A stretch of 64,000 nt of DNA from Pseudaquidulcibacter saccharophilus (GCF_019455445.1 NZ_JAHWUS010000004.1:62001-126000); one strand, 5' to 3'; positions 26,953-35,905 are shown, counted from the stretch's first letter. Numbers and translations: made by a program. Notes: generated from the sequence alone by a model not told the origin.

Positions 26953-27354
26953 ATGAAAATTGGTGATATTGCATTGGAAACCGGCTTTAGTATTGAGACT
27001 ATTCGGTTTTATGAAAAGCAAAGGTTGGTCAAAAATGTCGGACGGAATGCAAATAACTACCGCGATTACGGTGAAGAACAAATCGCGCAATTGGTTTTTA
27101 TAAAACAATGTCGCAATATTGGACTTGGACTTGAAGAAGTAAAATCCCTTCAATCACATCTTGAAAATCCGCAAAGTGATTGTGGTGAGGTTAATAGATT
27201 GATTGGAAGTGCATTGAAAAAGGTGCGTGAACAATTGAAATTATTACATGAAACTGAGCAACAGCTAAAACATCTGAATAGTCTGTGTGACCATAGCGGT
27301 GCTTCGCATGAATGCGGGATAATGAATGAATTGAGGACTACTAGCAATTTTTAA
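26953..27354 (+). CDS. MerR-family metal-responsive regulator, CadR/PbrR-like
   Basis: A 133-residue regulator with the MerR winged helix (MKIGDIALETGFSIETIRFYEKQRLV) followed by the dimerisation helix. The ligand region has Cys at about residues 77 (SDCGEV) and 112 (LCDHSGASHECG, which contains Cys-His-Cys), as in the Cd/Pb/Zn-sensing CadR/PbrR branch. It is divergent from the P1B ATPase gene and overlaps the convergent transporter gene by four bases. It very likely binds the 19-bp-spacer promoter. Confidence 0.9.
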   Translation: MKIGDIALETGFSIETIRFYEKQRLVKNVGRNANNYRDYGEEQIAQLVFIKQCRNIGLGLEEVKSLQSHLENPQSDCGEVNRLIGSALKKVREQLKLLHETEQQLKHLNSLCDHSGASHECGIMNELRTTSNF

Positions 27355-28412
27355 TGCGAGTGCCGATGGTGCAAATCGGGAAAATGCTTATGTGAATGAA
27401 CTAGGCTTTTATGCCTATGGCGGTGGCTATGGGGTTCATTTGGTGAAATGTCGCCACTATGATCATGCTGATGATGTTCATCATGTATATGTGCGTGTGA
27501 GTGTTCGATTTCATCATGCATATGCTCGTGTGCATGATCTTCTATCAAATGTATAATCACCCCAATTGCCATTAAAACCCCTGCAATGATTAAAGCAATG
27601 CTTAGTTTTTCACCCATGAAAATTAGGGCATAGATAGCGCCAATAAAGGGTGCGGTTGAAAAATAAGCGCCACTTCGAGCCGCGCCTAAATGGCGCAATG
27701 ATAATACAAAAAGCGCAATGCTTAGGCCATAGCCCAAAAAACCAATCACTGCCGTAATTAAAAACACATCGATTTTTGGCATATTAAATTGCGCTTGTGT
27801 TGCAAACAATAAATTAACACAACCGGCAATCGTGCATTTAATGGCGGCGATAAATATAGGATTTGAATAGGAAAGTTTGCGCGTAAGGTTATTATCAATT
27901 CCCCAAAATAGGCACGCAAGTGCAATAAATATTGCCCCTTTATCGAACATAAAATTGCCGCCCGACCAAGAAAGGCATAATGCGCCTAATAAAATGGCAA
28001 TTGCGCCAATAAGTAATTTTGTATCAAGATGCTCTTTGTAAACTATCCATGCAATCAATAAGGTCGCCACTGATTCAAGGTTTAACAAAAGCGATGCATT
28101 AGCGGCACTTGTAAATTTAAGGCCATACATCATCAAGATAGGCGCCAAAATTCCACCAAAAATAGTAACTATCCCAAGCCAGAGCAAATCAGATTTTTCA
28201 AATTTTGGTATTTCTAATTTACCAAATATTCTTTGAATAAAAAGAATTAAGCAAAGCCCAAACCCCGCCCCAAAATACAAGACCCCCGCAATTAGCCATG
28301 GGCTTGTATTGCCAAGCATGGATTTTGCCAATGGCACACTAAGGCCAAATAATAACGCCGATAGTAAAGCCGCACCCGCGCCGCCGATTTGATTAAGAAA
28401 TTTTGAAATCAT
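27351..28412 (-). CDS. EamA/DMT-family transporter with a histidine-rich C-terminal tail
   Basis: A 353-residue inner-membrane protein of ten transmembrane helices, with two EamA repeats (FLNQIGGAGAALLSALLFGLSVPLAK; GAIFIALACLFWGIDNNLTRKLS). After the last helix comes a tail of about 65 residues with roughly 23 histidines (EHMHDEIEHSHAHIHD and so on). His-rich tails are usual in CDF or ZIP metal carriers but not in DMT proteins. Its position in the metal-resistance block suggests the tail binds Zn, Ni or Co. Substrate is not known. Confidence 0.85.
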   Translation of the reverse strand: MISKFLNQIGGAGAALLSALLFGLSVPLAKSMLGNTSPWLIAGVLYFGAGFGLCLILFIQRIFGKLEIPKFEKSDLLWLGIVTIFGGILAPILMMYGLKFTSAANASLLLNLESVATLLIAWIVYKEHLDTKLLIGAIAILLGALCLSWSGGNFMFDKGAIFIALACLFWGIDNNLTRKLSYSNPIFIAAIKCTIAGCVNLLFATQAQFNMPKIDVFLITAVIGFLGYGLSIALFVLSLRHLGAARSGAYFSTAPFIGAIYALIFMGEKLSIALIIAGVLMAIGVIIHLIEDHAHEHMHDEIEHSHAHIHDEHHQHDHSGDISPNEPHSHRHRHKSLVHSHKHFPDLHHRHSH

Positions 28413-28443
28413 GATAGATGCTTAATTTACATGATAAATAAAA

Positions 28444-29109
28444 TCAAACTTTTTCAATAGCACGCCCTTCGGCCTTCCACTCTGGAAAACCGCCCGATAG
28501 GCGCATTGCCCGCAAGCCGTTTTCCGTCAATAGGCGCACCGCATCTAGTGCCAATACACAATATGGCCCACGGCAATAGGCGATTATTTCTTTGTCACCT
28601 TGCAAGTTTTGAATTTGGGCTTCAAGTTCGTTAAGTGGAATATTTATTGCGCCTGAAATATGCCCTGCCGCAAACTCTTGAGGTGGGCGCACATCAATTA
28701 TTGTCACTAAATTGTCTTTTAACCTATCATTCAGTTCATCGCGGGAAATGGCCTGCATAGTCTCTCGATTTTGATAAAAACTGTTCAAAATATTACTTAT
28801 TTCGGCATTATTATGCTCACCAACTTGTGAAAGTGCGGACAATAAATTTACAATCCTTTCGTCATTATTAAGGCTATAAAAAATACGCTTTCCCAAGCGA
28901 TTAGCATCAATAATCCGTGCACGGCGCAAAATTTGTAAATGCCGTGACGTATTCGCGAAACTTAAACCGCAAAGCGAAACCAAATCCTCTACCGCCTTTG
29001 CACCTTGGGCAATATATTCAAGCAATTCAAGGCGGCTTGCGTGACCAATTGATTGGGCAATTTGCGCAAGGTTCTCATAAATTACTTGTTTCTCATTTTG
29101 CATTGACAT
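28444..29109 (-). CDS. ArsR-family regulator fused to a rhodanese domain
   Basis: A 221-residue protein. Residues about 1-100 form an ArsR winged helix (LVSLCGLSFANTSRHLQILRRARIIDANRLGKRIFYSL). Residues about 120-221 form a rhodanese with the catalytic-type Cys loop AYCRGPYCVLA and IDVRPPQEFAAGHISGAINIPL. Such fusions are linked to reactive-sulfur or metal-sulfur regulation. It is divergent from a DsrE protein over a palindrome of the ATTC-N8-GAAT type known for BigR/SqrR-like regulators. Expression of both genes is probably controlled by this protein. Confidence 0.9.
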   Translation of the reverse strand: MSMQNEKQVIYENLAQIAQSIGHASRLELLEYIAQGAKAVEDLVSLCGLSFANTSRHLQILRRARIIDANRLGKRIFYSLNNDERIVNLLSALSQVGEHNNAEISNILNSFYQNRETMQAISRDELNDRLKDNLVTIIDVRPPQEFAAGHISGAINIPLNELEAQIQNLQGDKEIIAYCRGPYCVLALDAVRLLTENGLRAMRLSGGFPEWKAEGRAIEKV

Positions 29110-29127
29110 TTTAAGACTCTTGCTCTA

Positions 29128-29153
29128 ATCATTCAACGATATTATTGAATGAT
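29128..29153. promoter_or_regulatory. ArsR-type operator between the ArsR-rhodanese and dsrE-like genes
   Basis: A perfect inverted repeat, ATCATTCAA (29128-29136), eight bases, TTGAATGAT (29145-29153). It lies between the two divergent genes and is close to both starts. A further TTGAAT (29153-29158) overlaps its right edge. Confidence 0.8.
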
Positions 29154-29184
29154 TGAATATTATCACACTTTACTGGAGAATAAA

Positions 29185-29538
29185 ATGAAAAATCTGTTTA
29201 TTTTAAATGCACAACCTTATGGAACCGAACATTCTTATAATGGGCTACGTCTTGCGGGGGCAATTGCCAAAGACACCACTCAAGAGGTAAAAGTCTTTTT
29301 GATGGGCGATGCTGCATCTTGCGCAAAATCTGGGCAAAAAGTCCCTGATGGTTTTTACAATATTGAATTAATGATAAAACGCCTTGCGCGTGTTAAAGAC
29401 GGCTTGGTCGGTGTTTGCGGCACATGTATGGACGCACGCGGTATTAAAACCGAAGAATTAATCGAAGGCACTCATCGCGGCACACTTGACGAACTTGCAA
29501 ACTGGTCAATTGAGGCGGACAAAGTGTTTGTATTTTGA
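29185..29538 (+). CDS. DsrE/DsrF-like family protein
   Basis: A 117-residue cytoplasmic protein of the DsrE/TusD fold (FILNAQPYGTEHSYNGLRLAGAIAKD; EVKVFLMGDAASCAKSGQKVPDG). A conserved Cys sits in GVCGTCMDARGI, suitable for carrying persulfide sulfur. ATG 29185 has GGAG upstream; the longer frame opening runs through the operator. Divergence from the ArsR-rhodanese gene points to a small sulfur-stress module. Confidence 0.87.
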   Translation: MKNLFILNAQPYGTEHSYNGLRLAGAIAKDTTQEVKVFLMGDAASCAKSGQKVPDGFYNIELMIKRLARVKDGLVGVCGTCMDARGIKTEELIEGTHRGTLDELANWSIEADKVFVF

Positions 29539-29677
29539 GGTTGTTAAATTGAAAGTTGGTAAGTAACATGACCGCAGCTAATTCAATGAACAATTTGAAT
29601 ATAGCTTAAGTTTCTGAATATTATTATAAATTAATCTGCAATTGCATTGCTTAAAAAGAAAATATTGATATTCTTTT

Positions 29678-29806
29678 GCCGCGTTGGGCGGTTGCGCCTA
29701 TTTTGATAAACGGTCGTCATCATTTGACGAAAATGCTATTTGTATAAAAGAAGCATTAAAAAATAGTCCAAAATATAATAGTTCAGACGCACTCGCAAAA
29801 GAGTAG
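29678..29806 (+). pseudogene. Possible remnant of a small lipoprotein gene
   Basis: A 42-codon open stretch with coding-like composition begins with a lipobox-like ALGGC, continues YFDKRSSSFDENAICIKEAL and ends at TAG. There is no start codon with a ribosome site. It is the only coding-like sequence in 29539-29874 and could be chance. Confidence 0.25.
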
Positions 29807-29874
29807 ATGCGCAATTCCTCTAGTATAAGCGCAAATTTATCTTCTGAGAGTTGCGATAAATAGCAGATAATGAA

Positions 29875-30039
29875 TTATTTCTGATGATTTAAATTGAATT
29901 TGTTTAGATGAAGGCGAGAGCATAAGGCAGCAAGTGACATCTCAAATAATGTTAAAAACTCAGGCATTAGCGCGGCCACGAACAAATAAATTAATAAAGC
30001 GAACGCGATATTTGTGGCGAGCATATAGAAAATGGTCAT
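29875..30039 (-). pseudogene. Orphan kdpF-like copy with extended C-terminus
   Basis: The start (MTIFYMLATNIAFALLIYLF, then VAALMPE) lines up with the intact KdpF at 39755-39847. The frame then continues about 27 codons past the normal end into unrelated sequence. No kdpA, B or C follows. The upstream leader ORF and promoter region are also duplicated (to about 30230). This is the front end of a second kdp operon whose transporter genes have been lost. Confidence 0.75.
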
Positions 30040-30131
30040 TTCTCTGCCACCTTCATTTTATCGAGGTAAACCACCGCCGCACCCGTTAGAAAAAAGAATG
30101 CCGCGCATACAAACAAATAGACAAAAGCCAT
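30036..30131 (-). CDS. Second copy of the 31-residue kdp leader protein
   Basis: An intact 31-codon ORF with a GGAGGAG ribosome site, overlapping the kdpF-like ORF by ATGA. It is one hydrophobic helix starting MAFVYLFVCAAFFFLTGAA, with a charged tail (LDKMKVAEK). It is identical to the copy at 39844-39939 at 24 of 31 positions, while many codons differ synonymously. That indicates past selection on the protein. It is now separated from any kdp transporter genes. Confidence 0.65.
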   Translation of the reverse strand: MAFVYLFVCAAFFFLTGAAVVYLDKMKVAEK

Positions 30132-30287
30132 TTGCTCCTCCTGTTGGAAAAGAAGTTTAGAACTTTCGATGTCTATTAGTTGTTAATTTAATGCTGTTGC
30201 GCGTATGGTAAGCGTAAAGATTTGCATGGGAATCTAAAATGCCCATTTTATAGTAATAATTCCACGTAACCCGATTAGATATTGAAA

Positions 30288-31532
30288 CTATATATCCTTT
30301 GACAATGCAATTTTCCAAAAATGGGTGCTTTTGCCTTCGACTCCAAAATCATTGTCATTCACAAGCAAAAGTGTGCATGGTGAGAGCATTATTACACCTT
30401 CTAAATCGGAATCAATTTGTGGAAAGTCATCAGTAGTAAATACAAGGGATTTAGGCAAAATTTGAATATTTGTGTCATCAATTCCATCAATGCTTAATTG
30501 CTCAAGTGTAGGGCGGGTATCAATTTGCAAATGCTTTTCGGCAATTTCAAATTTTTTGCTTAAATTTATTTTGTAAAATTTACTGGTAGCAGATCCGCGC
30601 TCTAAAACTAATAATTTATCACTTTCAATTGTAACTAATTCACTTATTTTAATATCTGACTTTTTAAATTCCGATATTGCATTATCCCTAACAAAACTTT
30701 CTGCGCTGTCTAAGGGGTAAAGGAATTGCGCAACCACTTTACCTGTTTTTAGTTTAAGTTTCCAAATCCTAATGTGTCTTGCCTTCATGTGGGCCGTTTC
30801 ATTTGGATGTGCCAAGGGGCTTTGAAATGCCAAATATAGAAATTTTTCGTCTTTGGAAATTGCAATTGCTTCAAAACCACGATTAAACTGCCGTTTTGCA
30901 GCAATTTCAGGTAGGATTTCATTTATCGGGTAATTCGCGCCCTTAAATAAAATCCCAAGCCCTTTGGGTATCAATCTAACAATTATTTTGCCACTTTCAT
31001 GCAAATGAAGTAGGGAAGGGCTATATTCATCAGCAATCCAAAATGTGCCGTCATTCATTGCGGCAATGCCTTCGCTATCCACACCAGTTGCACTGGATTC
31101 AAATTGATTCCCACTTAAATCCACAGCAGTTTCACCAGGATTAGCGGCACTTGGCAATCCAGAAATACTTTCCCCATTAATGTCTTTTATTGCGAACGTT
31201 CTTAGACAATTTATTGTATCGCCATCTAATTTAAGTTCAGAAATTGCGGGACCAATGTGTGGGGCGGGCATAATTTTAACCCCTTCGACTATTTTCAAAT
31301 CTTCAAATTCTTTTATTCCAAGCCGTTCAATTGCAAATGATACTTTGAAGTTTGGCCCTCTATCACCAATTGCCCAAAAGTGGTTTTTGGGGTCGCCTTC
31401 GCGTTGAGTGAGACCAGACCCAAGGCCGCGCGTGATTTTCATTTCCCCGTTTGGAAGTCCAATTGAAGTCAATTCTTCGTCTTGGTAATTTATTTGGGTG
31501 ACGCTGATTACGTTCGAATTAGATTTTTTCAT
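30288..31532 (-). CDS. Esterase-like activity of phytase family protein
   Basis: A 414-residue protein of the 'phytase-like' beta-propeller family. The diagnostic blocks are FWAIGDRGPNF (about 50), ATGVDSEGIAAMNDGTFWIADEYSPSLLHL (about 147-176), NRGFEAIAIS (about 217), LVLERG (about 308) and a final LVNDNDFGVEG. Members are usually exported and have been linked to phosphoester or lactone hydrolysis, but the true substrate is unknown. This one shows no convincing signal peptide, which is unusual. It is the last gene before repeat copy 2. Confidence 0.8.
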   Translation of the reverse strand: MKKSNSNVISVTQINYQDEELTSIGLPNGEMKITRGLGSGLTQREGDPKNHFWAIGDRGPNFKVSFAIERLGIKEFEDLKIVEGVKIMPAPHIGPAISELKLDGDTINCLRTFAIKDINGESISGLPSAANPGETAVDLSGNQFESSATGVDSEGIAAMNDGTFWIADEYSPSLLHLHESGKIIVRLIPKGLGILFKGANYPINEILPEIAAKRQFNRGFEAIAISKDEKFLYLAFQSPLAHPNETAHMKARHIRIWKLKLKTGKVVAQFLYPLDSAESFVRDNAISEFKKSDIKISELVTIESDKLLVLERGSATSKFYKINLSKKFEIAEKHLQIDTRPTLEQLSIDGIDDTNIQILPKSLVFTTDDFPQIDSDLEGVIMLSPCTLLLVNDNDFGVEGKSTHFWKIALSKDI

Positions 31533-31856
31533 GTTTTAACTAAGATGCAAATTTAAGTGTTTTTGGCTAACTGTTCGCAAATCTAAGCTATCAAACCTAA
31601 TTTTACCATTTGAATTTTTGCCAATTCACCTTTGGAAGTTATTATTCCTGGCACAAATTTTTAGATAGTATTATCTATCAATTTAATAACTTAACAATTT
31701 GTTATCCAAATGTATAGAAAATATTCGTGATTGTATTTTGTAGCAAAAGTTAAAGTTTTTGCAGTTCTCGGCTCATCAAAACTTACATAAATATTTACAC
31801 ATAAAATCAAAAAATGAGAAAATATATATATTAAACAATTAATTATGCAAAATAAA

Positions 31857-31898
31857 ATAACCTGAAGGCCGCAGGTTCAAATCCTGCCCCCGCACCCA
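31857..31898 (+). repeat. tRNA-fMet 3'-end fragment, copy 2 (putative att site)
   Basis: Forty-two bases identical to the common core from ATAACC to CACCCA. Compared with copy 3, nine bases (CAGGCTCAT) are missing between two AT dinucleotides, so the anticodon is deleted here. The roughly 28 bases upstream (AATTAATTATGCAAAATAA and neighbours) are nearly the same as those before copy 3. The rest of 31533-31956 is very AT-rich with no coding potential seen. It forms the left edge of the kdp block. Confidence 0.88.
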
Positions 31899-31956
31899 AA
31901 TCCTCCTTCATTTAATAGACTTTGATAATATGTCACAGCTAGCTATACTGGCTATA

Positions 31957-32643
31957 TTAGCCTTCTCCAAATCTATAACCTATCCCAGGGATAGTTATGA
32001 TGAGGCGTGGCGAAAGGGGGTTGTCGCCCAATTTCTCACGAAGATGCTGGGTATGCACGCGTAAATGATTGCCATGATCATCAAAATTTTTACCCCATAC
32101 TTCTTTCAGCAATTGCGACCTTGTAATTAGTTTCCCAGAATTTTTCACGAGTATTGAAAGCAATTTGTATTCTATTGGCGTTAGACGAACTTCCTGGTTC
32201 TCAATGAAAACCCGACGGGATGCAAAATCTAATGTGAAGTATTCAAATTTAAATATGCTATCAGCTTGAGAGTTTAACTTTTTGCTATGCCGTAAAGCGA
32301 CTTTTATTCTTGCAAATAGCTCACCAGTATTAAATGGTTTGGTTATGTAATCATCTGCACCATTTTCCAATGCTTTGATTTTTTCGACCTCGGCTTCGCG
32401 TGCAGACAATACTACAATTGGTGTGTGCGACCATTCCCTGATTTCTTTTATTAAGTCTTGCCCATCCAAATCAGGAAGGCCAAGATCCAATATAATAATA
32501 TCTGGGTGGTTGGATATTATTTTTTGTATGGCTTCTTTTGCATTTTGTGCGCCGAAAAAAGTCATATTATTGGATGTTATTGCGGATTTAAGATACTTTA
32601 TTATCTGCTTATCATCTTCCACTACTAATATTGATGTTGTCAT
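31957..32643 (-). CDS. kdpE: KdpE potassium-response regulator
   Basis: The OmpR-type response regulator of the Kdp system, 228 residues. The receiver domain has the phospho-Asp in IIILDLGLPDLDGQDL (about residue 52), the Thr/Ser in VVLSAREAE and the Lys in DDYITKPF. The C-terminal winged helix is RLTPIEYKLLSILVKNSGKLITRSQLLKEVWG and ends GIGYRFGEG. It overlaps kdpD by four bases. It activates kdpFABC when potassium is scarce. Confidence 0.95.
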   Translation of the reverse strand: MTTSILVVEDDKQIIKYLKSAITSNNMTFFGAQNAKEAIQKIISNHPDIIILDLGLPDLDGQDLIKEIREWSHTPIVVLSAREAEVEKIKALENGADDYITKPFNTGELFARIKVALRHSKKLNSQADSIFKFEYFTLDFASRRVFIENQEVRLTPIEYKLLSILVKNSGKLITRSQLLKEVWGKNFDDHGNHLRVHTQHLREKLGDNPLSPRLIITIPGIGYRFGEG

Positions 32644-35315
32644 TGCCCATTCTCCTTAACACCTGAAAGTGTGAATGAAAAACATGCGCCCTTGCCATCT
32701 GAAATATTACTTGCTTCAATTATACCGCCATGCGCTTCAATAATGCCTTTGCAGATAGCGAGACCAAGTCCGACACCGGAATTAAGTCGATCATTTTTAT
32801 TTTGTGCGTTGGTTTTAAATTGCTCAAATAAGACTTCTTTTATTTCGTTGTTTATACCGTTTCCATCGTCAATTATTGAAACTTCAACATTATTTCCTTT
32901 ACGACTTATGTTAACTTTAATGGTGCCATCTTCAGAAGTATGGTTTATCGCATTTTCTAAAAGATTATTTATAACTTGTTCTATTAGTCCACCGTCAACA
33001 TATATTGGCGGGGTAATCCCTGATAATGCGGTCAGAATGCGCCGCTTTCCTTTTTGTTTTTCGATTTTTTTAATTGCCGCACCAACGATTTCTTCGATTG
33101 AATATTCTCTTTGATTTAATTTAATGTTTCCTGAAGTCAGTGATGCCATTCTTAATAAATCTGAAACGAATTTTTGCAGGCGCTCAATTTGTTGATATAA
33201 AGAAACAATCTCATTAACAGCTTCTCTAGGCATAGATTTTCTGTGTTTAAGTATATTGCTGGCTATTCCATTCATTATTGTAAGGGGTGTTCTTAAGTCA
33301 TGTGAAAGCGAGGACAAAAGTATATTGCGCAATTTTTCATTTTCTGCATCTACTCTGGTAAGGGCTGCTTCATCGGATCGTTTTGCCCGCGCCAAAGAGC
33401 TTGCAACTAAGCTTGCATAAGTTTCAAAAGATTGAATATCTGTGATGGATATATTGTTTTGTGCTTCGTTTGGGTTAAAACCAATAACACCTATGATTTC
33501 TCCTTCTGTGGAAAGTGGAATATATAATGCAAATGCAGACGGGCTTGTATCGGTGCCAAGTCCTGCGCTCTGATTATTTTTTATGACCCAGTCTATGGTG
33601 CTTTGTTCTTTCAAATTTAGAGGAATGTTTGAGGTGCTTAAGAATTGAAGTTTTTCACCAGTCTTTATTGCTAATATGATTTTATATCTTGTGGCACTTT
33701 CAAGGTGGGCTTGAGTGAATTGTGCCATTGCCTGTATGCCGCGCGCAACAGAAAGCCCTTTAGTTAGGCCATAAAGTATTTGTGCTTCTTGTTCATCTTT
33801 TCTTGATAATTTAACTAGACGCGACAGCTTTGCCGTCATTGAACCAACAAAAAGCGATGTAATAAGCATTAGTAAAAAAGTATATCGAGATGATTGTTCA
33901 TAGAAGTCCAAAGTATAATATGGATGACAAAAGAAAAAATTATACGCCCCAACTCCCACAACGCTTGAAAAAACAGAGGGACCAATCCCAAAGCGTGCCG
34001 CAATGACATAAATTCCGGCTATAAAAAGGACGGTAAAAACATTGGCATCAACAATATCGCGAAACGGCAAACCAATTAGTGTGCAGAATAATATTATGAG
34101 AATTGACCAAAAATAATCATATATTTTGTTTAAGCTATTATGCTCAATTTTGGTTTCTTTTTGTTTGGTAAATTTTTCATTGCTTTGGTTTACAACATTT
34201 ATTTCTATTCCACTCGCATTCTCGACTAATTCAGATGCCAGGCTTGGCAAGAATTTTAAAAATCGACTGCGTTTTTTGTGCCCCACTATAATGCGTGTAA
34301 ACCCATTTTTTTCAGCATATTCCAAAATATCCTTGGCTGCATTATTACCATTAATTCTTACGATTATTGCCCCCATTTTTTCGGCAAGACGTAATAATTT
34401 TTCGGTTCTAATTTTCGCTTTTTCATCAAGGTTTGCGCTTTTGTCAGTTCTAAGATTGAGTGCGTACCACGGTGCCTTGGATGAATTTGCCATGCGTTTT
34501 GTTTTTCGAATTAAGGTTTCGGAAACAGGATCAGGTCCAATTAGTACCAAATATTTTTGACCTAATTGATTTTCGTTTTTACCTAAGGCCGCATTTAATT
34601 CATCACTTTGTGCATCAACTCTTTCAGCAGTCCGGCGTAATGCAAGTTCACGTAACGCAATCAAATTTGATTTCTTGAAGAAGTTTTCAGCCGCACGTTT
34701 ATTTGCGCCTTCTGCAATATATACTTTGCCTTCTGCAAGACGTTTTAACAATTCGTCGCTTGGAATATCTATGAGTGATATTTCATCGGCTGCATCAAAT
34801 ATTTTATCGGGAACAGTTTCACTAACCCAAACACCTGTGAATTTTGCAACCAGATCATTTACACTTTCAAGGTGTTGGACATTAAGTGTTGTATAAACAT
34901 CAATTCCATTTTCAATTAATTCTTCAACATCTTGCCAACGTTTGGGATGCCTGGAGCCGGGCGCATTTGTGTGCGCAAATTCATCAATCAAAATTAAAGA
35001 AGGTTTACGTTTTAACGCGCCGTCAATATCGAATTCCTTGACAATTATCCCTCTGTGATTGGTCTCCAATAGCGGCAAAATCGGAATGCCTTCTATTAGG
35101 TCAAGTGTTTCTTTCCTGCCGTGATGTTCAACCACGCCAATTATAACATCTGTCCCCTCGTCTAAAAGGCGGCGCGCCTCATTCAACATGGCATAGGTTT
35201 TACCTACGCCTGCCGATGCACCGAAAAAAATCTTTAAATGACCGCGCGAACTAACGGCGCGGTCATTATTGATCATTTCAAGTAATTTATCGGGATTAGG
35301 TCTATTATCTTTCAA
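32640..35315 (-). CDS. kdpD: KdpD sensor histidine kinase
   Basis: The 891-residue turgor/potassium sensor. The N-terminal KdpD domain carries Walker A FFGASAGVGKTYAM (about 30-43) and LILIDEFAHTNAPGSRHPKRW. A universal-stress-protein domain (about 250-370) follows, then four transmembrane helices (about 395-500) and a GAF domain. The kinase core has the His in LLSSLSHDLRTPLTIMNG (about 668) and N/G boxes NLLENAINHTSEDGT, IDDGNGI, GVGLGLAICKGI. Length equals the standard family. It overlaps kdpC and kdpE by four bases each. Confidence 0.96.
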   Translation of the reverse strand: MKDNRPNPDKLLEMINNDRAVSSRGHLKIFFGASAGVGKTYAMLNEARRLLDEGTDVIIGVVEHHGRKETLDLIEGIPILPLLETNHRGIIVKEFDIDGALKRKPSLILIDEFAHTNAPGSRHPKRWQDVEELIENGIDVYTTLNVQHLESVNDLVAKFTGVWVSETVPDKIFDAADEISLIDIPSDELLKRLAEGKVYIAEGANKRAAENFFKKSNLIALRELALRRTAERVDAQSDELNAALGKNENQLGQKYLVLIGPDPVSETLIRKTKRMANSSKAPWYALNLRTDKSANLDEKAKIRTEKLLRLAEKMGAIIVRINGNNAAKDILEYAEKNGFTRIIVGHKKRSRFLKFLPSLASELVENASGIEINVVNQSNEKFTKQKETKIEHNSLNKIYDYFWSILIILFCTLIGLPFRDIVDANVFTVLFIAGIYVIAARFGIGPSVFSSVVGVGAYNFFFCHPYYTLDFYEQSSRYTFLLMLITSLFVGSMTAKLSRLVKLSRKDEQEAQILYGLTKGLSVARGIQAMAQFTQAHLESATRYKIILAIKTGEKLQFLSTSNIPLNLKEQSTIDWVIKNNQSAGLGTDTSPSAFALYIPLSTEGEIIGVIGFNPNEAQNNISITDIQSFETYASLVASSLARAKRSDEAALTRVDAENEKLRNILLSSLSHDLRTPLTIMNGIASNILKHRKSMPREAVNEIVSLYQQIERLQKFVSDLLRMASLTSGNIKLNQREYSIEEIVGAAIKKIEKQKGKRRILTALSGITPPIYVDGGLIEQVINNLLENAINHTSEDGTIKVNISRKGNNVEVSIIDDGNGINNEIKEVLFEQFKTNAQNKNDRLNSGVGLGLAICKGIIEAHGGIIEASNISDGKGACFSFTLSGVKENGQ

Positions 35316-35896
35316 TCGATTTTCCCATCAAGCCTTAGATTGACTTTTAGCACGTTTACACGACTTTCGCCCAATAAATTTAAGGTTCGCTTCTTCGTGC
35401 TTTTATCAATAATTGCTTTAACTGATGCCTCATCAATTCCTCGTGCTTTTGCAATTCTTGGGATTTGGTAATAAGCGGCCGACGGCGATATTTCAGGGTC
35501 AAGACCGGAACCAGATGCGGTAACTAAATCTACTGGAATTTTTGCACTTTCATCATTCTTATATTTTTTAAGGTTTTGAATTCTTGCTTTGGCATTTTCC
35601 AAAAGAACCGGATTATTTACCCCCAAATTTGATCCGCTTGATGCCGCAGCATCATATGGGGTTGATGTCGCGGAAAGTCGTCCCCAAAGATATTTTGGCT
35701 CCTCAAAATTTTGCCCAATTAAAGATGAACCTAAAATACTTCCATCCTTAGCCTTTATCAGGCTGCCTATGCTTTGGGGTTTTGCAAACCCTTCGAGAAG
35801 CAAGCTTGTAATCGTTGGATAAATACCGCCTAATATTGCGGTAAATATCAGCATAAGTCCAAAGGATTTAAGTGTAGTTTTTGCTATATTGTTCAT
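35312..35896 (-). CDS. kdpC: KdpC subunit of the potassium-importing ATPase
   Basis: The 194-residue single-span periplasmic subunit that stabilises KdpFABC and raises ATP affinity. An N-terminal helix (SFGLMLIFTAILGGIYPTITSLL) is followed by IGQNFEEPKYLWGRLSATSTPYDAAASSGSNLG and the conserved VTASGSGLDPEISPSAA. It starts nine bases after kdpB and overlaps kdpD. Confidence 0.95.
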   Translation of the reverse strand: MNNIAKTTLKSFGLMLIFTAILGGIYPTITSLLLEGFAKPQSIGSLIKAKDGSILGSSLIGQNFEEPKYLWGRLSATSTPYDAAASSGSNLGVNNPVLLENAKARIQNLKKYKNDESAKIPVDLVTASGSGLDPEISPSAAYYQIPRIAKARGIDEASVKAIIDKSTKKRTLNLLGESRVNVLKVNLRLDGKID

Positions 35897-35905
35897 AGTA
35901 ATCCC

